Shown here: piece by piece, positions 7,142-15,777 of the stretch
How the letters are laid out: each line of letters starts with the position of its first letter
How positions within the stretch are numbered: position 1 is the first letter of the stretch
Translations under genes and position numbers: made by a program
Assembly (NCBI GenBank): GCA_964510205.1
Contig: CAZEBW010000009.1
Location: forward strand, 17,515-81,514
Direction of reading: 5' to 3'
Origin: CAZEBW01 sp964510205
GTDB taxonomy: Bacteria > Chloroflexota > Anaerolineae > VGOG01
Length of the DNA: 64,000 bases
Notes under the pieces: generated by a model
Database searches by the model: none
Told to the model about the DNA's origin: nothing
What the model saw: only the letters and a program-made list of their open reading frames with translations

Positions 7142-8366
7142 CTGTCAATTCCTGCAAATACTCGATCGCCCGTTGCAGTTGTGGATCACGGCCCACTTCG
7201 ATGTCCTCTTTGGTCCTTTCCACTTGGATGTCCGGCCTGAGTCCCTCCCCATGAATGGCACGCCCATCGGGCGTGAACCATCGAGCAATGGTTACGCGCA
7301 ACTCGGAGCCATCGCTCAGGTGATGGGAAAGCTGCACTGACCCCTTGCCCAGGGTCTGCTCGCCGATCAAGATGCCCCGATCTGCATCTTGAATGGCGCC
7401 AGCCACTATCTCCGAGGCGCTGGCTGTGCCGCCGTTGACCAAAGTGACCAAAGGCAACTCGGTGGCCAGTCCGCCGCTCTGAGCAGGGTAGTCTCGGTCC
7501 TGGCCATTCTTGAGTTTCTCCACCAGGATAGACCCCTCATCAATGAACTGACTGCCGATCTCCACAGCTACGTTCAAGAAGCCACCTGGATTATCGCGCA
7601 GATCTAAGATCAGTCCCTTCGGTTCTTCAGCCAACAGAGACTGCAAACTCAACTTGAGCTTGCTGGTGGCGTGAGCATTGAATTCGTAGAGCTTGAGGTA
7701 GGCGATGCCATCATCCAGCATTTTGGACTCCACAATGGGCATCTCGATTTCTTCTCGGATCACTTCGACCACAAAAGGTTCTTCGCCCTCTCGCTTGATG
7801 GTGAGGCGAGCCACGCTGCCTGCTGGACCTCGAATCAAAGCCACGGCCTCGAAGATGCTCATTTCTTCAATGGCTGTGTCGCCCACAGCGAGGACGATGT
7901 CACCGGGCTTAAGACCAGCTCGCTCTGCGGGCTTGCCCTCGAACGCCCGCACGATTTCCAACTGACCGTCGTCATTCATGTTGACTACGGCCCCAATGCC
8001 CTCAAAAGAGCCCGACATATCTTCTCTGACGATAGCCGCCATCTCAGGATCCAGAAAAGCAGTGTAATCGTCATCAAGCCCGCTGATCACGCCATTGATG
8101 GCATCATACGTCATCTCCTGGGCATCAGGCAGATCACCGTAGAAATCGCGCTCCAGAATATGCCAGGCCTCCCAGAAAATGCGAAAAGCTTCTGTTTCTT
8201 CTACGCCACGCACAGGGGCCACGGTTGCAGCAGTGGCGGACTCGGGCGGAAAGGAGGCCCTCACCGCAAAACCCGCTAGGAAAGCCACGCCGGTGATCAG
8301 AGCTACCAGCAAAGCAACAACGGTTAATCGCAAGCAACCGCGCAACCACTTAGACATCTGACTCAC
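7131..8366 (-). CDS. ctpA: S41 family carboxy-terminal processing protease (CtpA/Tsp type)
   Basis: An exported serine protease that recognises hydrophobic C-termini. An N-terminal hydrophobic segment (residues about 8-32) anchors or exports it. A PDZ domain follows (GFEGIGAVVNM, then AERAGLKPGDIVLAV), then the peptidase core with Ser in GGTASASEIVAGA and Lys in GEQTLGKGSVQ. A GAGGAG ribosome site precedes ATG 8366. Length (411 aa) is typical. E. coli Tsp is known to degrade SsrA-tagged proteins in the periplasm, so adjacency to smpB and ssrA fits a role in clearing tagged exported proteins. That link is an inference. Confidence 0.95.
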   Translation of the reverse strand: MSQMSKWLRGCLRLTVVALLVALITGVAFLAGFAVRASFPPESATAATVAPVRGVEETEAFRIFWEAWHILERDFYGDLPDAQEMTYDAINGVISGLDDDYTAFLDPEMAAIVREDMSGSFEGIGAVVNMNDDGQLEIVRAFEGKPAERAGLKPGDIVLAVGDTAIEEMSIFEAVALIRGPAGSVARLTIKREGEEPFVVEVIREEIEMPIVESKMLDDGIAYLKLYEFNAHATSKLKLSLQSLLAEEPKGLILDLRDNPGGFLNVAVEIGSQFIDEGSILVEKLKNGQDRDYPAQSGGLATELPLVTLVNGGTASASEIVAGAIQDADRGILIGEQTLGKGSVQLSHHLSDGSELRVTIARWFTPDGRAIHGEGLRPDIQVERTKEDIEVGRDPQLQRAIEYLQELTDEE

Positions 8367-8675
8367 TCCTCAATTTGACATAACTTATTAGGGTAGGGGA
8401 TTCAACGCGCATATCTTCGCCGCCTATCCCAGCCAATCGCCAGGTATTTTTTCACACATGCACCACAGATCCATCAACAAGTACGACCCTGAGGCTCTAA
8501 AGAGAAGAAGCCCACAAAGCCCACGGAGGCTTGTCATTGGGCTTGTTATGGGCTATGAGCCGATCACCCCAAGCCCCGGCCAGTAGAGAAGCCTCCCAAA
8601 GGCCCTGAAAATACATAAGATATATAGTCTGAAGTTAATTTGGCGTTACAAAGACCCCTCCAAAGCCCCCAGAGA
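8367..8675. other. Intergenic stretch with nothing assigned
   Basis: 309 bp between hflX and ctpA. It contains repeated short words (aagcccac, gggctt) but no convincing frame, RNA or terminator. A weak TTGAAT/TATGT promoter-like pair faces ctpA at about 8380-8405. Confidence 0.4.
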
Positions 8676-9953
8676 TCAAATCAGGTAATGCCGGAAGGCC
8701 TTCAGGAAGCGAGCTGGTAAGCGGCCTTCCAGGGTCGTCCCTTCAAAATCGTACTCCTCCCGCTCAACTAACCCCCACTTATGGAAAAGTGAGACCAACT
8801 CGCCCTCCTGGTATGGGATACAGGCCCTGATGTGCACCAGACCCTCGTTAAGGACCGCTTCAATGCGATTCAGCAGCGCCTCCAGTCCCACGCCGTTTCT
8901 GGCCGAAACGGCTAAGCTATTGGGAAATTCCTGAACGATGTGTTGAACCTGATCCGATCCATTCAGCCGATCAACCTTGTTGAGAGCCACCACAATGGGG
9001 ATGCCCGTAGCGCCCAAGTCGTTCAGCGTGTCTTCCACTACCCTACTCTGCAATAATGCGTTAGGATGCGTTATGTCAACTACGTGTAGAAGAAGATCAG
9101 CATCGTTGATCTCCTCCAAGGTCGCTCGGAAGGCAGCCACTAGATGCGTGGGGAGCTTCTGGATAAAGCCCACAGTGTCCGTGAAAAGCGCGGTCTGTCC
9201 CTGCGGCAGCGGCACTCGCCTTGTGGTTGGATCCAAAGTGGCAAAGAGCTTGTCTTCTACCAATACCTCAGCACCGGAAATCGCATTGAGCAAGGTTGAT
9301 TTGCCTGCGTTGGTATAGCCTACGATCGCTACCACGGGAGTGGCGACCCGGCGACGCCGTCGGCGATAGAGACGGCGGTGGGTGCGCACTTGCTCTAACT
9401 CTTGCTTGAGCTGCACAATGCGCTCCCTGATGCGGCGGCGATCCACCTCGAGCTGTCGCTCGCCTGGTCCCCGCAGGCCCACGCCTCCCACCCCACCTCC
9501 TGCTGCCCCGCCCCCAACCTGGCGAGCCAAGTGTGTCCACATGCCGGTCAGCCGAGGCAGGCGATACTCATACTGAGCCAGCTCTACCTGCAATTGGCCC
9601 TCTTTGGTGTGTGCGTGCTGGGCAAAGATATCGAGGATGAGGGAAGTGCGATCCAGCACCTTCACCTCCCAAGCCTCTTCGAGTTCACGCTGTTGACGCG
9701 GCGAAAGCTCCTCATCGAGAACGATCAGGTCGCAATCCAACTCCTCTTTGAGGAATGCGATCTCCTCTACTTTGCCCTTGCCAATGTAGGTAGCCGGGGT
9801 GATGGAGTTCAATCTCTGAAAAACCTGGTGAACGACCTCCAAGCCAGCCGTGCGGGCCAATTGAGCTAGTTCTGCCAGCGAGTCCGCAACTGTCCAACCG
9901 CCACGCTCGCTCTTTAGCTTTACTCCCACGAGCAAGGCCCGCTCAGAGGCCAT
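8676..9953 (-). CDS. hflX: GTPase HflX
   Basis: HflX is a ribosome-associated GTPase that splits stalled 70S ribosomes. The N-terminal HflX domain (LKSERGGWTVADSLAEL, TYIGKGKVEEI) is followed by a glycine-rich linker and the GVGLRGPGERQLEVDRR motif. The G domain has G1 GYTNAGKST, G3 DTVGF and G4 NKVD. Length is 425 aa, as expected. It starts at ATG 9953. Its position next to the smpB/tmRNA group places two ribosome-rescue systems within 4 kb, though 309 bp separates the genes. Confidence 0.96.
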   Translation of the reverse strand: MASERALLVGVKLKSERGGWTVADSLAELAQLARTAGLEVVHQVFQRLNSITPATYIGKGKVEEIAFLKEELDCDLIVLDEELSPRQQRELEEAWEVKVLDRTSLILDIFAQHAHTKEGQLQVELAQYEYRLPRLTGMWTHLARQVGGGAAGGGVGGVGLRGPGERQLEVDRRRIRERIVQLKQELEQVRTHRRLYRRRRRRVATPVVAIVGYTNAGKSTLLNAISGAEVLVEDKLFATLDPTTRRVPLPQGQTALFTDTVGFIQKLPTHLVAAFRATLEEINDADLLLHVVDITHPNALLQSRVVEDTLNDLGATGIPIVVALNKVDRLNGSDQVQHIVQEFPNSLAVSARNGVGLEALLNRIEAVLNEGLVHIRACIPYQEGELVSLFHKWGLVEREEYDFEGTTLEGRLPARFLKAFRHYLI

Positions 9954-10101
9954 GCCGATGGAAACTACTGTTTCTTTCGCGATAACTATTCCTCCCTCTC
10001 CAGCAACGACTTAACCATCGAGACTGTAACCTCGTCCAAGCCATCTACGATTAGGTCCGGCCGAAGCCTCAATCCCAACCCTCTTCCCACCCACTGCCCT
10101 C

Positions 10102-10179
10102 ATTCATTTCGCATAGTTTAGTCTCATTATCAGAAACAAAGATAGGTCTGGACTTGGTGTGATTTTTGACTACGCGAAG
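10102..10179. repeat. Dispersed element 2, copy B (inverted)
   Basis: The ends ATTCATTTCGCATAG and GACTACGCGAAG match the reverse complement of the element at 6017-6098; the middle has diverged. It lies in the 376-bp gap between the hflX start and the S1 gene. Confidence 0.5.
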
Positions 10180-10266
10180 AACGCGGCCTCCGCTTTCCCC
10201 GCCTCCCTGTCTAATACTACCACGAACTCCCACAAAGGTCAAGATATGGACTTACAACACCTCGCC

Positions 10267-10295
10267 TTGTGAAAAATCTACAGTAGTGGTATAAT
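10267..10295 (+). promoter_or_regulatory. Promoter of the S1-domain gene
   Basis: TTGTGA (10267-10272), a 17-bp spacer and a perfect TATAAT (10290-10295) lie 34 bp ahead of the GTG start. Confidence 0.7.
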
Positions 10296-10329
10296 GTATC
10301 TGGCTATCTAATCTAAAGGAGGCAAAAGA

Positions 10330-11031
10330 GTGACGGAAGTACAACATCCCAACAGTATCAAAGATCTGAAACCACGCATGAAGCTGAGAGGCAAAATAAC
10401 CAAGGTAGGACTCTCTGGCGCGTTCGTGGACATCGGCCTAGACCAAGAAGGCTGGCTGCACATCTCCCAATTGAGCGAAGAGCCAGTCAATCGGGTCACA
10501 GAGGTTGTAGAGCCAGGCGATGAAGCACCGCTCTGGGTCAAGAAGGTAGATCGCAGCAGAGAACGCATCAGTCTCACTATGGTCGAACCACCTGAGAGAG
10601 CCTTCGGCGACCTACGCCCGGGCCTGATCATCAAGGGGAAGGTGACGCGCCTGGCTCCCTTCGGCGCCTTCGTAGACATTGGCGTCGGCCGCGATGGACT
10701 GGTGCACATTAGTGAGCTGGCCCCAGGCTACGTAGAGAATCCCTCCGAGATCGTGTCCGTGGGCGAAGAAGTGGAGGTCAAGGTACTGAGCGTCGATCGC
10801 GACAGGCGCGAGATTGAACTGGGAATGAAAGAGATCCCCATGAGCATCACCGAAGAAGACGACGAACCTCTTCCCACGACCATGGAACTGGCGATCAAGG
10901 AAGCCCTTGACCAACAAGAGGAACACAAAGGGGACACGAGCAGCGCAAAGACAAAGAGAGGCCAGAAGAAAGCCCCCCTGAGTGAACAGCACGACATCAT
11001 TGCCAGAACGATACGCAGTCACACCGAGTAG
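10330..11031 (+). CDS. RNA-binding protein with two S1 domains
   Basis: Two consecutive S1 (OB-fold) domains are visible: residues about 15-85 (GKITKVGLSGAFVDIGLDQE) and about 95-170 (GKVTRLAPFGAFVDIGVGRD, then VHISELAPG). They are followed by an acidic then basic tail. Proteins of this layout resemble fragments of ribosomal protein S1 and probably bind mRNA or the ribosome. At 233 aa it is far shorter than full bS1. The GTG start at 10330 is preceded by AAAGGAGG at ideal spacing. The gene is monocistronic, with its own promoter and a hairpin terminator at 11102-11133. A general S1-like role is an inference. Confidence 0.88.
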   Translation: MTEVQHPNSIKDLKPRMKLRGKITKVGLSGAFVDIGLDQEGWLHISQLSEEPVNRVTEVVEPGDEAPLWVKKVDRSRERISLTMVEPPERAFGDLRPGLIIKGKVTRLAPFGAFVDIGVGRDGLVHISELAPGYVENPSEIVSVGEEVEVKVLSVDRDRREIELGMKEIPMSITEEDDEPLPTTMELAIKEALDQQEEHKGDTSSAKTKRGQKKAPLSEQHDIIARTIRSHTE

Positions 11032-11101
11032 TTCCAGCTCATTTCCCCACCCATCCACCAGTCCCTCTCAGCGGCCCTTTGGGGTTTCACAGGATCACGG
11101 G

Positions 11102-11133
11102 GTCGGAGTCCCCGACGATTTGGGGACTCCGAC
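11102..11133. terminator. Hairpin between convergent genes
   Basis: A perfect 12-bp stem (11102-11113 with 11122-11133) with an 8-base loop separates the S1 gene from the minus-strand small gene. It probably terminates from both sides. Confidence 0.65.
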
Positions 11134-11141
11134 TTGCTCTG

Positions 11142-11333
11142 CTAAAGATCCTCGTCCCACCCATCCTCATCGAAAAGGTCTTCGTCATCCCAGTCCTCAT
11201 CCTCCTCACCGAGATCCCCCTCCTCCATCAGGGTTAAACAACCCAACTCAGGGTCCAGCTCGATTTCCTCAGAACTGCACAAGCCCTCACGCCAGAAAAC
11301 ACACGCATCCCACTGGCACCATATCCGTGTCAT
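11142..11333 (-). CDS. Small Cys-rich protein with DUF1540-like motif and acidic tail
   Basis: This is a 63-residue frame starting 15 bp after mobB and preceded by GGGGGGTGAGAT. Residues 6-34 carry four cysteines (C6, C11, C19, C32) in the pattern C-x4-C-x7-C-x12-C with EGLC, EEIEL and CLT. This resembles the DUF1540-type metal-binding motif. The C-terminal third is almost all Asp/Glu with EDEDWDDED. A very similar acidic string ends the zinc-ribbon protein at 61176-61361. The function is unknown. Position suggests co-transcription with moeA-mobB. The motif match is by eye, so the family call is tentative. Confidence 0.55.
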   Translation of the reverse strand: MTRIWCQWDACVFWREGLCSSEEIELDPELGCLTLMEEGDLGEEDEDWDDEDLFDEDGWDEDL

Positions 11334-11348
11334 ATCTCACCCCCCTGG

Positions 11349-11846
11349 TCAGCTGAGAAACCCCTGCTCCAATAGCAGATCAGCGATCCCTGCTGCATCA
11401 TCCAGGCCGAACTGACGAACGCCCAGATCAAAGGGCTGATCAGAAACAATGGCTACTAGCTCGTCTGGCTTGCACAGAAGCTCCCCTCCCCTAGCGCGCC
11501 GCGAGACCTCGATTTTAGGCGCATCGCCCCGCTTATACCCCTCAGTAAGAATTATGTCAATATCAGTGAGAAGGAGGGCGATTTCGCTCAAGCTCATCTC
11601 CCCTTCGAGGCGCTTGATCAGCGCCAACTTGCAGGGCGAGGCAATGACCACGCTGTCACTCCCCGCCTGGGCAAGCCGCCAACTATCCTTGCCCGGACGA
11701 TCTATCTCAAAGCCATGCACGTCGTGCTTGATCGTGGCCACGCGATGGCCTCGCCGCTTCAGCTCGACGATCAACTTCTCCAAGAAGGTCGTCTTGCCAA
11801 CCCCAGACTTGCCCACCACAGAGACGATTGGAATCACGGACAACAC
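11349..11846 (-). CDS. mobB: Molybdopterin-guanine dinucleotide biosynthesis protein B
   Basis: A P-loop GTPase accessory protein for attaching GMP to molybdopterin, acting with MobA in the cytosol. The Walker A motif GKSGVGKTTFLEKL lies at residues about 12-25. The conserved ATIKHDVHGFEID follows, and LTEGYKRGDAPKIEV marks the family. The 165-aa length is typical. The start is separated from the moeA stop by one base, so the two are translationally coupled. No mobA or molybdoenzyme gene is in the window. Confidence 0.94.
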   Translation of the reverse strand: MLSVIPIVSVVGKSGVGKTTFLEKLIVELKRRGHRVATIKHDVHGFEIDRPGKDSWRLAQAGSDSVVIASPCKLALIKRLEGEMSLSEIALLLTDIDIILTEGYKRGDAPKIEVSRRARGGELLCKPDELVAIVSDQPFDLGVRQFGLDDAAGIADLLLEQGFLS

Positions 11847-11847
11847 C

Positions 11848-13092
11848 TCACATGACGCTTTCTGGCCAATCCAGCATCTGCACGGTGACCCGCTCCCCTG
11901 CCTTCATCTGCCGGATGCCCTCGGGGATGATGGCCAAGCCGTTGGCTTTCACCATAGAAGTGAGGACACCAGAGCCCCGCGGGCCAGCGACCGAGGCGTA
12001 GTACTGGCCCTCGCGCTTGCTGACCACCGCCCGCTTGAAATTGCACCATCTGCTGCTCCTGACATCTTCCTCCAAAATGGCCTCCACCGTCGGCTTGCGC
12101 AACCGCGTTTTGCCCAGCATCTTGAGGATGGCCGGTCGGGCGAACTGCTCAAACGAGACCATAGCCGACACGGGGTTGCCTGGCAAGCCCAATACGGGCA
12201 CACCCTGGATCACGCCGAAGGCCAGTGGCTTGCCCGGCTTCATGCGAACCTGCCAGAAGTGCATCTCCCCCTCAGCGGCCAGCACATCCTTGACCACATC
12301 GCAGTCGCCCACCGACACCCCAGCCGAGGTGAGAAAGAGGTCAACATGGCGAGCCAACCCCTCCCGAATCTTGGCCGTCAACTCATCCACGTCATCGCGC
12401 GCGATCCCCAAGCGCACAGGGACGCCGCCATAGCGCTCCACGAGGGCGGCGTTGGAGTACTCGTTGGAGCTGCGGATTTTGCCTGGAGCCAGCGGCTGGT
12501 CAATGGCCACCAGCTCATCGCCGGTGGCCAGAATCGCCACGCGCGGCCGGCGGATCACCCGAACCCTGGCCCTCCCCAGCGAGGCCAGCACGCCGATCTC
12601 TTGAGCGCGCAGAACGGCGCCTTCAGGCAGCACCAACTCCCCTTCCCTGATGTCCTCGCCCGCCGCTCGAACGTTCTCTCTTATGACAACTTGGTTGAAA
12701 ACCTCAATGCGATCACCCGCTCCCCCACACCACGCCAATCCTTCACTGGTCTCCTCGAAGCGCACCACGGCGTCAGCGCCGGCGGGAAGCGGCGCCCCGG
12801 TCATGATGCGGATGGCCGTCCCTGGCTCCACGACCACGTCTGTGGTGTAGCCCGCCGCGAGATTGGCGAGCACTCGCAGGATGACAGGAGCTTCGGGAGT
12901 AGCCCCAACCGTGTCCGCCGCCCGCACGGCGTATCCATCCATGGCCGAGTTATCGAAAGGCGGAATGTCTATATCGGAGCAAACGTCCTCCGCTAGAACC
13001 CGATCCAGTGTATCAAGGATATCCACTTCCTCTGGCTCCAGCGGCTCGAAGTGCTTCAGAACGCGATTCAGCGCCTCATCCACGCTGATCAT
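11848..13092 (-). CDS. moeA: Molybdopterin molybdenumtransferase MoeA
   Basis: MoeA inserts molybdate into adenylylated molybdopterin. The N-terminal DNSAMDGYAV motif and the MoCF-binding domain (TSAGVSVGDCDVVKDVL, GLPGNPVSAMVSF) are present, with the usual C-terminal barrel. ATG 13092 is preferred: GGAGG lies five bases upstream, while ATG 13104 places four extra residues and has no ribosome site. Length is 414 aa, normal. It forms a two- or three-gene operon with mobB and the small Cys-rich gene. Confidence 0.95.
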   Translation of the reverse strand: MISVDEALNRVLKHFEPLEPEEVDILDTLDRVLAEDVCSDIDIPPFDNSAMDGYAVRAADTVGATPEAPVILRVLANLAAGYTTDVVVEPGTAIRIMTGAPLPAGADAVVRFEETSEGLAWCGGAGDRIEVFNQVVIRENVRAAGEDIREGELVLPEGAVLRAQEIGVLASLGRARVRVIRRPRVAILATGDELVAIDQPLAPGKIRSSNEYSNAALVERYGGVPVRLGIARDDVDELTAKIREGLARHVDLFLTSAGVSVGDCDVVKDVLAAEGEMHFWQVRMKPGKPLAFGVIQGVPVLGLPGNPVSAMVSFEQFARPAILKMLGKTRLRKPTVEAILEEDVRSSRWCNFKRAVVSKREGQYYASVAGPRGSGVLTSMVKANGLAIIPEGIRQMKAGERVTVQMLDWPESVM

Positions 13093-13187
13093 CTTGCCCT
13101 CCATCCACTGTCTACAAAATCAAACCGCACATAGTATACCACAAGTCTGCGCAAGGTCAAAAGGTGTACGTAACGGACCAACACACA

Positions 13188-13218
13188 AGCACCGCCCCAG
13201 ATCAGCCGAGGCGGTGCT
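13188..13218 (-). terminator. Terminator at the end of the hyu group
   Basis: A 9-bp stem AGCACCGCC/GGCGGTGCT (13188-13196 with 13210-13218) lies just downstream of the 13247-13855 gene, followed by a T-rich stretch on the minus strand. Confidence 0.6.
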
Positions 13219-13246
13219 CTTCACTCAGTCATCCCAGCGGTCCAGG

Positions 13247-13855
13247 TTACTCCGACTCGGCGATTGCATCGTACCACAGATTCTGCACATCGGCCCCCAC
13301 GGGCGGCGCTTCGGCTAGAGGCCCCGCCTCTGGCTGGCCGACGGGGGTGACGCCGTTGATCTCCAACGAGAAACCAGCCGGCACGGCGAAAGCGCCCACC
13401 TCGATCACGCGCTCGCTCTTGGAAGTAGAAACGGCGACCTCCCGCACGTAGGCCTTCGGTGGACCGAAGCCTCGAAGGGAGAGGGTGAGGATTGTGCCAT
13501 CCACGGCTCGCATGGATTCGACGATGCCGGTTGGGAAGTCGTCCTGGCTCTCGAAGGTGGCTTTCACGATAGGAGCCGGTGGGGTTTGGTCGGGAAGGCC
13601 GGCAAAGACGGTGTAGCTAAACACATCGTCTCGCAGATGTTCCGCCATGTCCAGATTGTCGCTAAACACAGCGAAGACGTCATCGGTTCCATTGCCCTGC
13701 AGGTCGCTGCGGGCGAAGAGCACGGTGCCGCCGCCCTGAGCGGTGTAGCGAACCTTGACAAACCAGGCCAAGGTGGTAACCTCGCCATCTGTGGTCAGCA
13801 CGATCCACCGCATCGGGCCAGCCATGACCAGCTTCTTGTACTCGATGGTTGTCAT
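13247..13855 (-). CDS. Conserved-looking protein of unknown function, end of the hyuAB group
   Basis: A soluble 202-residue protein with no signal peptide or membrane segment. I do not recognise a family. It is rich in beta-type alternation, with blocks such as MRWIVLTTDGEVTTLAWF, GNGTDDVFAVFSDN and RGFGPPKAYVREVAVS, and ends in an acidic Ala/Pro tail. ATG 13855 is chosen because AGGAGGG precedes it. The longer frame upstream is only the translation of a palindromic repeat. It is the last gene of the minus-strand island and follows hyuB after 108 bp, most of it that repeat. Function probably relates to HyuAB, by position only. Confidence 0.7.
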   Translation of the reverse strand: MTTIEYKKLVMAGPMRWIVLTTDGEVTTLAWFVKVRYTAQGGGTVLFARSDLQGNGTDDVFAVFSDNLDMAEHLRDDVFSYTVFAGLPDQTPPAPIVKATFESQDDFPTGIVESMRAVDGTILTLSLRGFGPPKAYVREVAVSTSKSERVIEVGAFAVPAGFSLEINGVTPVGQPEAGPLAEAPPVGADVQNLWYDAIAESE

Positions 13856-13873
13856 ATCCCTCCTGAATACCGG

Positions 13874-13952
13874 CCATTGCGAGGAGCGGAGCGACGAAGC
13901 AATCCCCAATTCGCGAGATGGGGATTGCTTCGCAAAAAACGCTCGCAATGAC
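13874..13952. repeat. Dispersed palindrome family 1, copy 1
   Basis: CATTGCGAG...CGAAGCAATCCCC is followed by its inverted partner GGGGATTGCTTCG...CGCAATG, giving a near-complete hairpin of about 80 bp between hyuB and the next gene. Confidence 0.8.
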
Positions 13953-13963
13953 ACATCTCCTCT

Positions 13964-15676
13964 CTATTCGCCTGCGCTACGCTCATCCAACCCGTAGTAC
14001 TTGTTGGCCTGCTCCAAGGCGATGTAGCCGTTCTTCAGGTCCTGTTTCACCAGCTCCAGCGGACGCTCCATGGGGTCGCCCCAGCCCGCGCCGGTGCCGG
14101 TCATGACCTGGATGACGTCGCCGGTGTTCAAGGTCAAGCCGCTCACCACCGCGTGGCGCTCCGTCTCACCGTTGGCTCGCCGGATCAACACGTGGTTGGG
14201 GGAGCCGGGCTGGCCGCCTTTCAGTGGCCACGGTGGGACCTTGTCGCGAGTATAAGCCACCGTCAGCCAGGCGTTGTCGGATTTGATGCGGTAGTCAATC
14301 CGCACGCCCTTGCCGCCCCGATGGAAGCCGGCGCCGCCATCCTCGTCGTGGAAGCTGAGGTAGTCCACGGTCACGCCATAGCGGGCCTCAGCGACCTCGG
14401 CCGGACAGTTGTAGGTTTCGCCGTGCAGCGCGGAGAACTGGCCCGGGTTGCCGTCGGAGGTCGGCGACCCGCCCCAGCCGCCCAGCTCGGGCTCGATCAC
14501 GGCGTAAGAGCGACCGGTATCGGGATGGACACCGCCAAAGAGCGTGCCGCATACGGAAGCGAATCCCCCCGCCGGCAACCGGTCTGGCATGTGCGGGGCC
14601 AAGCAGCGCCAGATCAGATCGTGCACCCGGATGGTGATCTCATAGTAGATGCCCTGGGCCGCCGGATAGATCGGGTCGAACACGCTGCCGTGGCGCGTCA
14701 GGACTTTCAAAGGGCGGAAAGTGCCGCCGTTGCTCAGTCTCTCCGGCGAGACGATGCCCTTGAAAGCGATCTGGCAGGCCACCGTCGCTTCGTCGCGGCT
14801 CATGTTGAAAGGGCCTGGGTCCTGATCGGGATTGTCCCGCAAATCAACGATGAACTCGTCGTCCGTGATCTCGACGGTGACTTTGTAATCTGGGCCGTTG
14901 TCCTGCGGTTCGGACAGGGAATACTTGCCCTTCGGCAGTTCCCTCAGCGCGGCCAGGGTGACCTGCTCGCCATAGTCCAGGTACTCTTTAACCGCGTGCA
15001 GGAAAACGTCCTTCCCATATTTGTTCACGATCTCCAGGACACGGCGTTCGCCGACCCGCACCGAAGCCACACCCGCCCACAGGTCGCCGATCAGAAAATC
15101 GGGCATGCGGCAGTTCGAGGTAAGGATGTCAAACACGGAGCGAATGGGCTGGCCTCGGGAAAAGAGCTTGATGCCAGACAGGATGAAGCCCTCCTGAAAG
15201 ATCTCGGTGGCGTCGGTGGACATGCTGCCAGGCACCATGCCGCCCACGTCGTTCCAGTGGGCGATGTTGGCCGTCCAAGCCACGATCTCGCCATCCGCGA
15301 AGACGGGCATGGTCAGGATGACGTCGTTCAGGTGCGTCACGCCGCCGTTGTATGGATCATTGGTGATGAAAATGTCGCCCGGCTCAATGCGCCGCCCTGA
15401 GGCCGCTTCGCTTACAGTCGAAGGGTCGCCCGGCTGGTCGAACTTTTCAATCACTCGCTTGACAGTCTTGTCCAGCACGCCGACAAAGGCCGGAATGCCG
15501 GCCCCGGAGCCGGCCAGCTCGCCGTTCTTGTCGGTGATGCCCGTGCCCATGTCGAGCACTTCGTAGATGATGGCGCTCATGGCCGTGCGGCGCAGAGCGG
15601 CGAACATCTCGTCAGCAGCCGCCTGGAGCGAGCTCTGGATGATTTCCAGCGTAATCGGATCATACTTGTTGTTCAT
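13964..15676 (-). CDS. hyuB: Hydantoinase/oxoprolinase B subunit (HyuB)
   Basis: HyuB with HyuA forms an ATP-dependent amidohydrolase acting on lactam or hydantoin rings (N-methylhydantoin, 5-oxoproline). Related subunits belong to acetone or acetophenone carboxylases. The start NNKYDPITLEIIQSSLQAAADEM and DIFITNDPYNGGVTHLNDV are diagnostic, as is GGFASVCGTLFGG. Length is 570 aa, normal. A GAGGAGGATAATCC ribosome site lies before ATG 15676. The gene follows hyuA across 85 bp, most of which is a stuttering repeat. The exact substrate cannot be read from sequence; the nearby racemase favours a hydantoin or 5-oxoproline-like compound. Confidence 0.9.
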   Translation of the reverse strand: MNNKYDPITLEIIQSSLQAAADEMFAALRRTAMSAIIYEVLDMGTGITDKNGELAGSGAGIPAFVGVLDKTVKRVIEKFDQPGDPSTVSEAASGRRIEPGDIFITNDPYNGGVTHLNDVILTMPVFADGEIVAWTANIAHWNDVGGMVPGSMSTDATEIFQEGFILSGIKLFSRGQPIRSVFDILTSNCRMPDFLIGDLWAGVASVRVGERRVLEIVNKYGKDVFLHAVKEYLDYGEQVTLAALRELPKGKYSLSEPQDNGPDYKVTVEITDDEFIVDLRDNPDQDPGPFNMSRDEATVACQIAFKGIVSPERLSNGGTFRPLKVLTRHGSVFDPIYPAAQGIYYEITIRVHDLIWRCLAPHMPDRLPAGGFASVCGTLFGGVHPDTGRSYAVIEPELGGWGGSPTSDGNPGQFSALHGETYNCPAEVAEARYGVTVDYLSFHDEDGGAGFHRGGKGVRIDYRIKSDNAWLTVAYTRDKVPPWPLKGGQPGSPNHVLIRRANGETERHAVVSGLTLNTGDVIQVMTGTGAGWGDPMERPLELVKQDLKNGYIALEQANKYYGLDERSAGE

Positions 15677-15700
15677 GGATTATCCTCCTCGATGTCCAGG

Positions 15701-15777
15701 GATCAGGTAATCAGGAAATCAGGGAATCAGGTCACTGATTTCCTGATTACTGATTCCCTGATCACTGACTACTGATG
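15701..15777. repeat. Stuttering ATCAGGGA repeat with inverted half
   Basis: Tandem AATCAGG units switch to complementary CCTGATT/ACTGATT units. The repeat covers the hyuA 3' end: residues ISSQ and the stop TGA (15762-15764) are encoded by it. A related block lies at 25411-25507. Confidence 0.75.

Noticed and set aside
11449..12996. 515-codon plus-strand frame opposite mobB/moeA
   Set aside because: It spans two well-identified minus-strand genes in the opposite direction and shows no motif.
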